Shown: piece after piece, positions 44,325-56,788 of the stretch
Position numbering within the stretch: the stretch's first letter is position 1
How the letters are laid out: the number at the start of each line of letters is the position of its first letter
Assembly: GCA_001724265.1 (NCBI GenBank)
Contig: MEDY01000039.1
Coordinates: forward strand, 53,166-117,165
Source: Rhizaria sp. SCN 62-66
Taxonomy: Eukaryota > Rhizaria, unplaced
DNA length: 64,000 nt
Direction: 5' to 3'
Translations under genes and position numbers: made by a program
Notes under the pieces: generated by a model
The model's input: only the letters and a program-made list of their open reading frames with translations
The model's database searches: none
Told to the model about the DNA's origin: nothing

Positions 44325-45489
44325 TTACTTCTTCTGGGCAGCGTAGAACTCGTAGCCCTTGGTGATCTGCGAGATGAGGTCGGGGACCATCTCCTTGACG
44401 AGCTTCTTCTCGTAGTCGTTGCCGCGCGCGCCAGTGTCCTCGATCGACTCAACGCCCTCCTTGCCGATGGTGATGGCGGAGGCGAAGAAGTCAGTGCCGT
44501 AGGCAGCCTTGGCGACAGCGGAGTCGACGTAGGCGATCTCGGAGACCTTCTGGCCCGCGAGGCCCGCGAGCACGGACTCAGTGAACGCGGCACCGGCAGC
44601 GGCCATGGACAGGGTGGCAGAGCCGCCGCCGGCCTTGGCCTGGACGACCTCGTCGCCGCCGAACATGACGCGGTTGGTCACGGCGTCGAGCTCCTCCCCG
44701 GCAGCGAAGTTGGGCTGGGGGGTGGCGAGGGAGAAGAGGGGCACAATGGTCTTGCCGGCGTGGCCACCGATGACGGGGACGGAGACAGCCTTGCCAGCCT
44801 TGCCGGCGGCGAAGGTGTTGGCGCGGAAGATGTCGAGGGTGGTGACACCGTAGAGCTTCTTCTTGTTGTAGACGCCAGCGTCGGCGAGGACGCGGGACCA
44901 GAGGGGCACGACGGAGTTGACGGGGTTGGAGATGATGAGGAAAGACGCCTTGGGGCAGACCTCGGCGCACGCCTTGGCAAGGTTCATGTTAATGGTAGCG
45001 TTGACGTTGAAGAGGTCATCGCGGGTCATGCCGGGCTTGCGGGGAACGCCGGCGGGCACGACGACGACATCAGCGCCCTCAAGAGCCTTCTTGAGGTTGT
45101 CCTGGCCGCCGTAGGCGTCGACCTTGACAGAAGTGGGGATGTGGGAGAGGTCAGCGCCGACACCGGGGGTGACGGGAGCAACGTCAAAGAGGGAGAGGGA
45201 GGTGATGTTGCCCTTGGTGGACTGCTTGAGGAGCAGGGACAGGGGCTGGCCAATGCCACCGGCGGCGCCGACGACGCACACGCGGAAGTTGCGCTGGGCA
45301 GTGAAGAGGACCTAAGATATGATTAAAGAAGTACACAGACGTATGCATGAATTGTGAGATTGGGGATTTGAGAAGATTTAGAGCGTTAGAAATGTGCCGA
45401 GAGGCAGGGTCAGATCAGAGGGTTGATGAGGGACGGGTGCGGAGAGATAAACGAACCTTGGCGGAGGCCTTGACAGAGCGGCTAAGCAT
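44325..45489 (-). CDS. MDH2: Malate dehydrogenase, mitochondrial
   Basis: NAD-dependent malate-oxaloacetate conversion in the citric acid cycle. Exon 1 is 45489-45457 (MLSRSVKASAK, a basic mitochondrial presequence) and exon 2 is 45311-44325. The intron starts GTTCGT, the only one of seven here not starting GTACG, and ends TTAG. The joined product is 339 residues, the same size class as human MDH2 (338). Visible motifs: NAD-binding VVGAAGGIGQP, substrate loop AGVPRKPGMTRDDLF with its arginines, ISNPVNSVVPLW, GVTTLDIFRANTF and the catalytic histidine in IGGHAGKTIVP. All active-site residues are intact. The second half (AKAGGGSATLSMAAAGA, GKEGVESI) is typical of the mitochondrial/bacterial type rather than the cytosolic type. 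It faces CFAP65 across a divergent 732-base gap. Confidence 0.97.
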
Positions 45490-46221
45490 CTAAAACTTCA
45501 TTAGGGAAAAAGAAAAACAGCGTAGATTCGGAGCAGTGATGTGAGCGCCTGCGTTCGTGCGAGATGAATATAGATTTAAGGGTTAGAGGAGTTGGGATGG
45601 CAGCCAGATTGAGCGGACATTGAGTGCCACCCAAGAACAAGATTTGTGGAATACCAACAACAGATATCGCACACACAAATAATTGTGCAAGTAGATGCAT
45701 TCCTTAAACACCGATACCGAAAAAAAACGTTGTCTCAAATACTCCGTGCGTTAAGTATAGCCCGATTTAACTTTGCATCTCGACCCACAGCCATGCTCGT
45801 TTCGGTCGTCAGCAACCGCGATTTTTTCTTCGCTTTTTCACGAACCTGGCTGAGTCCAACTGCAAGCCAAAGTTTAAACCCATCGGCAGGCATTCCACCG
45901 AGCCCAATGACCTCTAGATGAGTCCAGCTAAATGTCTAATTCAATGTCCAAAGTTAATCTGAACGCTTATATTTGGAATTGCTATTCATTTTTATACGGA
46001 CGATCGAAGGACGATGTATGAGCAACTTTTGTCCAACTCCATGACGGTTACCCGTTCTAACTTCCCATCTCTCACCCGCCCTATCTCCTGTCCTTTGTAT
46101 TTTTTCCCTGCGCAAACCGGTTGCGACAGCAACGTTATCCTTTTAAAACACACCTTGCACATCACTAGCAGAGCTTAAAAGACCTGTCTCGCCCCGCGCC
46201 AGACACCAACACGCAACTCAG
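45490..46221. other. Divergent intergenic region, MDH2/CFAP65
   Basis: Contains the promoters of the malate dehydrogenase gene (minus) and CFAP65 (plus). Composition is mixed, with TTTTAAAA and TTAAAAG stretches about 40-90 bases upstream of the CFAP65 ATG. I could not define a core promoter element or see a further gene. Confidence 0.6.
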
Positions 46222-49200
46222 ATGAGCCTCGCTCCTGCTGTCACTTCCTCTCAGCAGCCACAGCAGCGCGGCGGCACCGCGTCAGCCTCATCAGCCCCCA
46301 GCGCCAGCGCCCAGGCAGCCGTCTCCGCCGCGATCTCCGCCGGCGCGGACCCTTCCGAGGCTTCGTCGCTGGCCATGTCCCGCGACGAGCGCGCCCGCCG
46401 CTTCGGCGTTGACTGCGGGCCTGGGCTCGACTGGGGCGTCACTTGGGCCCCCGGTGGCGACTACTGCAAGCAGCTCACCTTCCAGAACGTCACCACACAG
46501 AACCTCAAGATCACCTACGAGCTCCCGGCCTCACGTTTCTTCTTCATGAAGTTCCCCGAGCCGATCGTGCTCGCTCCCGGTGTTGCCCGCTCCGTTTCCG
46601 TGCATTTCCGCCCCGTGCGCGCCATGGACTACGCCGATACCATCCGCGTCTGCGTTACCGCGGGGCCCGGCGGGCCCGTGCAGGACGCCGCGTTTTTGCT
46701 TGGCGTGTCCGCGCGGCTCCCCCGGCTCGAGGCTTCGTTGCCCGACGCCGTTGACTTCGGTGTCTGCGCTGTCGCTCAGCCCACTGTCCGTACTATTACC
46801 ATCTCTAACACCGGTGGCACGCCTGCGTACTTTGCCTGGACGCTCCCGGCCCCGCCAGGCGCTGCGGGCACGCTTCCATTTGTTGTATCGCCGGCGTCTG
46901 GTGTTATTGCGCCCTTCACTGGCACGCAAGTCGTGACGCTCACCTTCACGCCCGCTCAAGTACGGTTATCGTTCACTTTTAAACGTGAGATTTCACTTTA
47001 ATGATATTTAATTTCTAAAAAATTATGCAGCATATTTATATTTTGTTTAATACTCTCGATAATCTAGTTGGCTTTGTCTCATTGTGTTTTTGTTTGACGT
47101 ATATTTGTTCTTGTTTCATATCTATAGGCGTATTCGCTGGCAACCGCGCCTCTGACGTGCACCCTCTCAGACAAGCCTCTGCCTCCTGGCGGTCCAATGC
47201 GCGGCTCGATAACATCATCATCCGAGCCCACGGCCGTATCTTTGACTGGAGTGACTGTGAGCCACCGCACAGTTACCCTCTCCGGCCGGTCAGTCTACCC
47301 CATGCTGCGTCTCCCCACCACCACGGCTGATTTCGGACCCGTGCTCTCGGGAGCCACACGTTCCTGTGTGCTCACGCTTGCCAACGCCACAGACGCCCCC
47401 ACGGCGTGGCGCTTGCACAGGGCCGACGCTGATGACGCTGCGGCGGCCGCGGCGGGACGCTCCCCGTTCTCCATCACGCCCTCACAAGTACGCATTTTTT
47501 GAAATTTAGTTCACAAACAAGCAAAACAGCAACAACGATATCTCGCAATAATAAGATGTATTTATCTAGAATTAGCGCGAACCAGCACTTTTGTGTTGCT
47601 TCATTGAAATTTTGTTGCACTATAATGGAAATTAATCATACTCATGTATTCTTTGCCATCTTTTCTCTCATTTTTTTTAACCTTTCAACAGGGCACTCTT
47701 GGCGCACGTGGCTCTGTCTCGATCACCGTCCGCTACTCGCCCCACAACGCCGGCGTTGCCTCCTGCGAGCACCTTAACCTCTCGATCCCCGGCCATCGTG
47801 GCGCCCCCCGCTCCCTTACAATTGCCGGTCGTGCCACCGGTCCCGTCGCGCGCCTCTCAGCCTGGTCGCTTGACTTCGGTGATGTCCGCCTCCCCGATAA
47901 CAGCACCACGGCCAACGCCGCCCCGGCCGCGAAGTCCGCCGGCAGCGCCAAGGCCGGCGACGGCAGTGGTACCACGCTGCAGGGCGGCGTGACCGCGACG
48001 GTGACACGCGAGCTCGTTGTGTTCAACTCCAGCTCTGCCCCGCTGCATTTCTCATTCCTCGGTCTCGAAGACGCGCCGGGCGCAGTTTTCTCAGTTACTC
48101 CGGCCCAGGGCACCGTTGCGCCCCTGCTGTCGCAGCCGCTGACGGTGCGTTTCCGTCCCGCGCTGCCGATCAACTACTACCGCCGGCTCTTCTGCTTGCT
48201 CCACGGTCAGGACCCGCTCTACGTCGACCTCCTCGGCACCGGTTTCACCGACTCTCTGCGCCCGCTGCCGTTCGCGCAGCCCCACGTCGACGCCGCGCGC
48301 GCGCGCCGGCTGCTGCACCCTCCGTCGGCGCTGTTGCCGCCTGACGCGCTGGCCTCGTTCCTCGCTTCCCGTGCCGGCGGCCGGCTCATGGCGCCTGCGA
48401 TTGAGATCCTCCACTCAGGACTCACCGCTGCTGCCGCCGCCGCCGCAGCAGCACGCCCCGGCGCCCGCGCGACGACCCACGCGCTCCCCCGCCTTACCCA
48501 TAGTAGCGGCGGCAACGGCGACGGCGAGTTCAACGACGATGGTAACTTCGAGCTTGTTTTCCCTGCCAACGGCAACAACACCAGAGCTCACGCCCGCGGC
48601 GGTCACAGCGGCGGCGGCAACGTGTTTTTCGGTCCCATCCCCGCCGCAGCCGCCGCGGCCGCGTCCCCCGCAGCATCTCAGCAGGGCGCTGCGGTGGAAC
48701 TCGCCGGCCGTCTCGGCACTCTGCCGTACCCGACCCCGTTCGAGCAGGTTTTCACTCTGCCGCAGTCGTCCTCCGCCGCCGCCGCGGCCGCCGTCGCGCC
48801 CGTTGTGTTCTCGCTCGACGCCCTTGCGTTCGCCCCCGCGGCCCCGCTGCCGCAACTGTCTTCGGCGCCGGGCCACGCGCTGCGCTTCACTGCCCGCAAC
48901 ACCACACGCGCCCGGCTATCGTTGGCGTGGCACGTCGCGCCCGTCGCGCGCGCTGAGCTCACCGCGGCCCAGCCCGGATACGCCGCCGCCGCGCAGCTGA
49001 TGCCGCTCTTCACCCCGCAGCCCAGCGCGTTGGCCACCGCGTCAGCCGCCCAGGGCCCCGCCGCCGCGGCCGCCGCGCGCGCTGCCGCCAGCTTGCAGTC
49101 GGCGCAGACCGCCGGCGTGGGCTGTTTCACCATCTCGCCCTGTGTTGCCGAGCTGGGCCCCGGAGAGGAGGCGCAGTTCACCGCGTTCTTCCGTCCCCCC

Positions 49201-52200
49201 GCGCACTCACTGTTCGCGTTCCAGACCCTCGCCTGCACGGTGTACCCCAAAGAGCAGCGCTCGTTCCGCCTTGTCGACGGCGCCGTCTTCACGCCGCCGT
49301 CTCTACTCACTTTGCCCGCGTACGGCCTTTCGTCGGCCGCGGTCTCGGCGTCGCTGGGCACTACAAACAACGGCACTGCGATGGGCTCCGGCGACGGCCG
49401 CATCCCGACCCCCGGCGCCGGTGCTTCGTCATCATCATCCCAGTCTTCTTCTTCGGCTTATGTCGCGTCAGGCTCGTTCCAGCGCGAGCGCATCCAGTTC
49501 CCCGCGTCGTCCCTCACGCAAAAGAGCTTCCAAACCGCGCTTCTGCGCAACTCCGGCGACACTCCGCTGCTGTTCAACTTCCCTCACCCGCGCGTGCGCG
49601 GTTTCGCGCTCTTCCCGGCGACCGGCACTGTCCCGCCCGGCGGTTTCGCGGTGATCGCGCTTGAGTTTGACCCGTCTGCCCTGGCCCGCGAGCAGCAGGA
49701 GCAGGAGCAGCGCCGCCTTGCTGTCAACGATGAGGATAATGCTGACGGCAACGAGAGCGACGCTGAGGTTGACTCACTGGGACGCAGGCGCAGTGTTGCC
49801 GCGTCTGGGTCATCGCTTCCCGCTCTGCCTCTGGCCTCTGCGTCGTCCACGTCGTCGCTGCTCAACAACAACATCGTCAACGGCAACAACAGAGCCAATG
49901 GCAGAGCCAACGGCAGAGGCTTCGGTGCTGCTGCGGAGGATGGAAGTGACTCCCCGCGCGCGCTCGAGTCCTTTGCTGACGCCGTCGCCGCCAGCCGTGG
50001 TGGCGCTAGAAACTTCCCAGTCGGTGTCATCAACAACACCGACGGCGACGTCACCAGCGGCGGTGTCGAGCTCGAGATGCTTTCCACGGAGGACTCCCTC
50101 GCGCGCCCAGTGCGCGTCCGCGGTGCGCACGTCTTCACTTGCGAGCTCAACGGCTCCGCAGCGCAGTCAATCCCGCTCATCGTGCGCGGCGAAGCCTTCG
50201 CGCCTGCGGCCGACTTCCCGCTCGACGCCGACTCCGCGCTCTTTTTCAAGCCCACGTGCCTCGGCATGCTCTCGCGCCGCCGCGGCGTGCTGCGCAATCG
50301 CACCCGCGCGCCTCTGCGCTTCCGGTTCGAGATCCCGCCCGGCGTCGCCTCGCGCGAAGTGTCCGTGTATCCGCGCTGCGGCGTGATCCAGCCCAACGAC
50401 TCGGTGCCGCTGCTGTGGTCTTTTCAGCCTTCGCGCGTGGCGCGCGACGTGCACTCGATTCCCTGCCACATCGCTGTGGCCGACGTCGGGCCCTTGCCCG
50501 TGGTTGACGAGGACGCGCTTGCCGCCTCTGCGACTGCCGCGCCGCCCGCGCAAGCCCGCGTCGCCGACCCCGCCGCCGCCGCCGCCGCCGCCGCCGCGGG
50601 GGGCGCGTTTGACCCCGTTGATCGCCCCGCCGCGGGTCCGCTGCCGCTGTCCACGCGCGCCAACGCCGTCGCACACGCTGGTCCCGCCGCGCTGGCCTCG
50701 CCCAACACGCGCGCCGCCGCCTCGGCCGCGATGCTCGGCGGCCGCAGTGTGCGCCCGATCATCCCCGCGACTGGCAACAATAACGCGGGCAATGTAGTGA
50801 TGTCGCCGTCGTCCGCGGCGCTGACCGCGCTCGTCGCGCAGCAGAACGGCAGCGGCACCGGTGGCAGCAGCAGCAACGGCGGCACTGGCGGCGGCATGAA
50901 CGAGTCGACTCTGCGCCGCGAACTGCGGCAGTCCGCGCGCGCCGCCGTGCTCGCCGCGTCCCCCGAAGTCAAGTTCGAGGCGCTCCGCCGCGAGGGCGCG
51001 CTTCTCGCGCTCGGCGAGGGCGCCACGGCCCACGGCGGCGCCGCGGGCTCCACCACCACCATGGCCGCCGCCGCCGCCGTAGCCGCCGCTGGCCTCTCTG
51101 CCGGCGCCGCCGCCGCCGCTGCGGGCTACGCGCGCGGCCTTGCCGGCACGGTTGCCATGCCGCCGCGCGGCACGCCCGCGCTGGCGCACGAACGCACGGT
51201 CACGCTCACGGCGCACTGCTACTGTTCGTACGGCGCCATCACGTTCGCCGGCGGCGCTGAGCTCGCGCTCGACGCCGTGCCCGCCGGCGGGGTCGCCATG
51301 GGCACGCTGACGATCCGCAACGACTCGGACGTCGCGCTGGCCTTCGCGCTCGATGTGGAGACTGTGCTTCCGCTCGGCATTGACACCGCTGCGGTTGCGG
51401 CGGCGCAAAACCGCGGGCGTGGTCGTGGCAGTCGCCGTCGCGGTGCACCGTCGCAGCAGCGGGCTCTGACCCACGACGATGAGAGCAAGGATGCCGTGTC
51501 TGGAGCGGCCCCCCGCGCGCTCGGCGTGCTCAATGTTGAGTCCGACGGCTCCGGCTCCGACAGCAACGACGTCTACTCCGATGACGATGCCGACGACGCT
51601 CACGCTGACAACGCCGGCGACGGCAGCGCTGACCTCGACGGCGACAGCGCGGCCGCCGCGATGCTTGCCCGCAGCGGCGACGGCGGCGCGGGCAACACCG
51701 TCCCACCCGAGTCCGCCGCCGCCGCCGTGCGCCGTATGCGCGCGCTGCACGGGCCTTCCCGCCGCCGCCGCCACGCCGCGCGCGCCGCCGAGTCAGGCTC
51801 GTTCGACGCCGCCGCCATCAACGCGGCCGCCGCCAAGCTCGTCTCGCTGCGCCCGCGCCGCGGCGAAGTGCCCGCGCACTCGACGCGGCAAATCGCCGTC
51901 TCCGTCGCGCTGCCGCGCGCGCTGCCGGGCCGCGGTGTCTGGCGCGTCGCCTGCGGGTTTTCGCGCCACGTCGCGCTCTCGGTCAAGCACTCTGCGCGCA
52001 ACGCCACCGCCACGGGCTCCGGCTCCGGCGGCTTCGCGTCCGACGCAGGCGGCGACTGCGACGGCGACGACGACGACGAGGACGGGCTCTTCGCCGCCGC
52101 GGCCGCCGCCGCGGGCGAGGACGCTGACGTGGACCCTTCGGGCGCGTTCGCCTTCGGCGGCGGCCGCCAGAGCAACGGCCGCGCCTCGGCGCCGCGCCAC

Positions 52201-54043
52201 TCGACCTCGCTGCTGCTCTCGGCCACCAGCGCCGTCCCCGCGCTGTCGGTCACCGGCGCGTGGCTCGAGGCCCCTACGTCCCGCAGCGCGGCGCTGGGCG
52301 CCTCTCTCGACGCCCGCGGTGCGCTGGCGCTCACGGCGACCCCCGCGCTCGCCGGCGCCAGCGGCCGCGCGCTGTGGGACCAGCTCCAGCTCGACGTCCT
52401 TAATGCGCGCCTCGCCGCCGGCAACTCCCCCGCCGCGAACGCCACCGCCGCGACCGTCTCAGCCGCGGATGCGAGCGCGGCTGTGCTGCTGGAGCTCGGC
52501 ACCGGCGTCAAGGCCGCGACCCCGGCGCCCAGCAGTGGTGGCGACGCCAGCGCTGCGGGCGCGAGTGACATTCTCGGTCTCGTCGCGGCCGCGGGCCGCC
52601 AGGCGAAGCCCCAGCGGCTGCCCGGCGGCATCAAGGTCGCTTCCAGCGCTAGCAGCAGCAACAACAACGCCGCCCCTGTGGCTGTCGCGGTTGACTCCGG
52701 CGCTGCCGACGGCTCGGACGACGGCGGCGGTTACCGCGCCCTGTTCCTGCGCCTGACGAACCCGTCGCCGCTGCCGGCGCGCTGGCGCCTGATGCGCCGC
52801 GAGGATTCGCCGCCCGCGGCCGACGCCGGCGACGTCGGCGCCCCCAGTGCGGCCGAGCAGCTGTCGCACGCCATCACCGACAAGCAGCTGTTTGAGATCA
52901 CCCCGCGCGCGGGCGAGCTGGCGCCCGGCGCGTCGGTCACTGTGCAGGTGACCTACCACCACAGGTTCGCCGGCGTGCACTCCGTCGACGCCAAGCTCAT
53001 CATCGACGGCGGCGCGACTGCGGCGGTCAGGTTCGCCGCGCGCACGCTGTCTGCGGCGGCGCTCCGTGGGCCTGCGGCTGAGGTACTCGCGGTCAGTGGT
53101 CTCGACACGTCATACGTCCCGCGCGCTCTCTGTCTCGCACTCACCGACAACAATGCTGTCAGTGTCAATAGCGTCAATAACAGCGATGATTGTACGAAGC
53201 TAATGGCTGCGCTCGGTGACCAGGCCGCTGTGTCGGCCGCCGTCAGCACCAGCGCTGTCGCCCGAGGTGGCAGTCTTGCCGTCTCCGTCCCCGCCACGTC
53301 CACCGCGAATCGTTCTTCCGGTTCTATTGCGCTGCGCCACTGGTGGTTGGCTGACACGCCATTGGGCCTGTCCACAGCCGGCGACAACTACTGCGCGCCA
53401 TCCCGCTCCGTCGCCACCGTCTCCGCCGCGGCCGCCGGTGTCGCACTCGAGGAAGCTCCGCTCCAACTGCTCACGGTCACCAACCCGTCCCCGGCACAGT
53501 GGGCCGTCTATGCGGTCCGCCCTGGTCCCTTCGCACTCTTGGCCTCGACCTCGGCGTCAGCTTCGGCCAGCAGCGCCGGTACAGACGCGGCGGCGGACGC
53601 GCCCTCAGTCTGGGCCGTGTCTGGCGCGGTCGGTCTCATCCCGCCCGGCGGCGCCGCACGCGTCGGCCTGCGTTTCCGCCCCGTCGCCGCGCGCGCATAC
53701 GCCCTGCCGCTCGCCGTCGCCGCCGTGGCGGTGCCCGCGCCGCCCGCGGACGTGGTCGCCGCCTTTGAGCCCTTCGCCAGCGAGTCTTTCCTCCCTGGCG
53801 AGGACTGGCTCGCGCTCGCGCCGCTGCCCGACGACACGCGCGCGCTCCTCGCTGGCCCGCTCTCTGCAGCCACCGCGGACGCCGCTGCCAATGCCGTGGC
53901 GGAGGCCGAGGACAACGGTGCTGACGCCGACACCGCCGTGCTTGTCGCCGTCGCCGCCGTCCCTCTCGCGCGCCGCTACGCCCTTGTTGCCGAGTCTGAC
54001 TCTGCTGCAGACGGTGCGCTCGCGGACAGCGACGAGAGTGCTG

Positions 54044-54074
<31 letters not shown>

Positions 54075-56082
54075 GAGCAGTGTCGAGCGTGCGCGCGTGG
54101 TGTACGTCTGCGCGCACGCCCGCGGCTACGCGCCCGACGCCGCCACTGTGCTGCGCGCCGGCTCCGCGGGCGTCGCACTGCCCGCCGCCACGCCAGCCTC
54201 TGTCGCCACTGCCCTTGCGGCCCATGGCTGCCACGCGCGCGCTCTCGTCCCCGTCTCAGTCTCCGGCCCTGGCTCGCACTCTAGCTCTGGCTCCGGTGCG
54301 GTGGCGCTGGGCAGCGCAGTCGCCCGCGGCCCCTGGTGCGTGCGCTCGACGTTCCCGGCGCTCGCGACTCTGCTCGCGCCCGGCCAGGCCGTCACGCTGT
54401 CGCGCCAGTGGGCCGCGTTCGGCGACGTCCCACTCGGCCGTCGCGCCGTGCAGCTCGTCACTCTGCGCAACCACTCGACGTCGCGCGCCGCCGCGTTCCG
54501 CTGGGAAGCGCTGTCCCTCCCCGGCCTCGGCGCGGGCGCGGCGACCGTGCGCGTGGAGCCTGACGCCGGTGTGATTGCGCCGGGCCAGGCGCTCGTGCTG
54601 CGCGTGCTCTGCGACGCTGGCGCGCTGCCCGCGATCATCGACACCGCTGTCGCGTGCCGCGTCGCGTACATCACGCCAGTCAACGCCAACGCCGCGCACA
54701 CCGCGCTCACCGCAGTGCCCCGCAGCGAGTCCGCGCTCTCCGTCCACAGCGATGACGAGGACGCCAACACCGCCATTGACTCACGCCGTGCCGGAAGCAA
54801 GAAGTCCGCCACTGGCGTTGTCGCCGGCGGTGACCGTTTCGGTCTCGGCCGCCGCTCTCTCGCGCTTGCATCCCGTGTGTCCGCGGTCGCGTCGTCGGTG
54901 CTGCGCCCGCTGAACTCGCACTTGGCTGAGAAGCACCGCACCCGCGTTGCCGCCGCCGCTGACGCGCGCGCGCGCGTGCTTGTCGCCGCCGGACTCGCCT
55001 CTGCTCCCGGCAGTAGCAACACCGGCAGCCACGGCAACAACGCTGACGGGGGCAACACAGTCACTCTCGTCGCTGTCGGTGGCAACGCTAGCCCCACGCC
55101 GGCCGAGACCGCGCGCGCGACTGCGAACGCGCTGATCGAGCTCACCTCTGGTCAGGACGCCGCGACGGCCGCGGCCGCCGCCGTGGCCGCCGCCGCCGGC
55201 TCTGCCTCCGTTGCGGCTCCGCCCGGTCCCCAGCGCATTGCCATCGCCAACGCCGCTCTCCGCGCGCGCTTAGCGCCGCAGCGCGTGCTCGGCGACGACG
55301 TCCGCGCCGCGCTGCGCCGCCGCCAGTGCATCGTGCTGCCGCTGCGCGTCACTGCGCGCGCGCTGTCGGCCACGTCGATCGAATCCGGGGTCTGGGCGCG
55401 TGACCGTGAGCACGACCGCGGGTTCCTCCCTTCCCCCGCTATCGACTTCACCACGAATAGTAACAACAGCAGCACCAACGCTGCTGCTGCTGGTGTTGCT
55501 GGTGCGGGGCTGCTTGCGGCCGCACAGGTCGGCCTCACTGGCGCCGATGCCGTCGCCTTGGCTCTGGGCGCCTCAGCCGCTGTGGCGCCCGCCGCCGCCG
55601 CCGCCGCGCGCGCCAACGACGCCCTGCTCGAGCGCCTCTACCGCTCGGGCGACGCGGCCGCCGAAGCCGCCGCCGCGCTGGCCGCCACCGACGCCTCCGA
55701 GGCCCGCGGTGTCGTTTCCACGGCAAACGCGGCGGAGCGTGCGGCGGCGCGCGGGATAATCGCAGTCGCGCTCAAGGAGGCCGCTCGCAGCGCGCGCGTC
55801 ACGGGCGCGATTGCCGCCGCCCGCGCCGCGGCGGTCACGGCAGCCGCAACGGGCGCGCCGGTCACCGCGGCCGCGTACGACGACGACGACGCTGCGGCGG
55901 AGACCGAGCGCGACGCTGAGAGCGACGTGCGCGCTGTGGCGACGCAGGAGGCGCTTGAGGGCGCTGTCGTGAACCTCTTTGCGGAGGCTGAGAGCGGCGC
56001 GTTTGATATCACGCAGCCCGTGCGGCTTGTCGCTGTGCAGGGCTTGCTGCGGATTCCTGCCACCACTGGAGCTGCGCAGTAA
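46222..56082 (+). CDS. CFAP65: Cilia- and flagella-associated protein 65 homologue
   Basis: Large axonemal protein of the ASH/MSP-like domain class, linked to the central apparatus and sperm flagella. Exons: 46222-46959, 47128-47487 and 47692-56082, all joined in phase 0; introns are GTACGG...ATAG and GTACGC...ACAG. The predicted length is 3,162 residues against about 1,925 in human. Residues about 60-250 match the CFAP65 N-terminus (FGVDCGPGLDWGVTW, YELPASRFFFMKFPEPIVLAPG, VHFRPVRAMDYAD). In exon 3 a diagnostic block reads LHGQDPLYVDLLGTGFTDS followed by LLHPPSALLPPDAL, the counterpart of the human HHQDPLFLDLMGT...YPPDIL region. Many further repeats have the pattern FxxxPxxGxxxPG...VxFxP. 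Extra length is Ala- and Gly-rich linkers between domains, including about 50,570-51,200 and 54,900-55,900. Assembly of a motile cilium is implied. Confidence 0.93.
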
Positions 56083-56788
56083 GCTGACTTACACTTTAAG
56101 CTTATAACAGAAACACAGTTACTTGAACATGAAAAAGCCCCATTATTGTTGAGGCTTGTTGAGACTAATATACAATCTTGATATTACACTAGATACGTAG
56201 TTTAGTTGTTTATTTGTGTGTATTGTTTTGTTTTTTTAAAGAGTTTTTTGGCAATGCTGCCGTGGTTGTGTTGTGTGGTGAAACAAATATTAAAGTACGC
56301 ACACCAACACATCGCACTTCAGACGACACTCGAGAAGGAAAAAACGAAAAAGGAAAAGATACTAAGCAACGCAGTTTTGTGTTGCTATAAAAGAAAACAG
56401 AAAACATGATTATTTGTGTGAACCTATAGATTGTCAATAAATACCGCTTCATATTATCATCTGGGACAACAAGAGCCACGGTGGTTGCAAGGGAATCCGT
56501 TACTCGTTGTGCGTAACAACATGCAGATGTATGCTTACACTCTAACGAGCTCCCCTTGCGGCGCAAGCAGAGCGAGGTTTACTCTCATCTTGAAACAGAT
56601 TGCAATCGTCTCAGAGAGATGCTGCATTGACACGCACTATGTTCGCTTCGCTTCGCATAGCGTTGATAGAGATTGAGTTTTGTCTCACTTGCGTTTGTGT
56701 GTAGTAAGACGCGCACAGCCGGGAGCACAAACGAGGCATGTGTTTGCACTGCAATTTGTTGCGTTCAGTGCTGTCCTCGCTTGCTTTC
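56083..56788. other. AT-rich region between convergent genes
   Basis: It lies between the 3' ends of CFAP65 (plus) and the mitochondrial winged-helix-like gene (minus). It is AT-rich with T-runs and A-rich blocks. No coding frame, RNA gene or repeat was identified. Confidence 0.7.

Noticed and set aside
50167-51774. 535-codon minus-strand open frame inside CFAP65
   Set aside because: GC-rich coding DNA yields long antisense frames. The translation is Arg/Gly/Ala-rich with no family resemblance, while the plus-strand frame is collinear with CFAP65.
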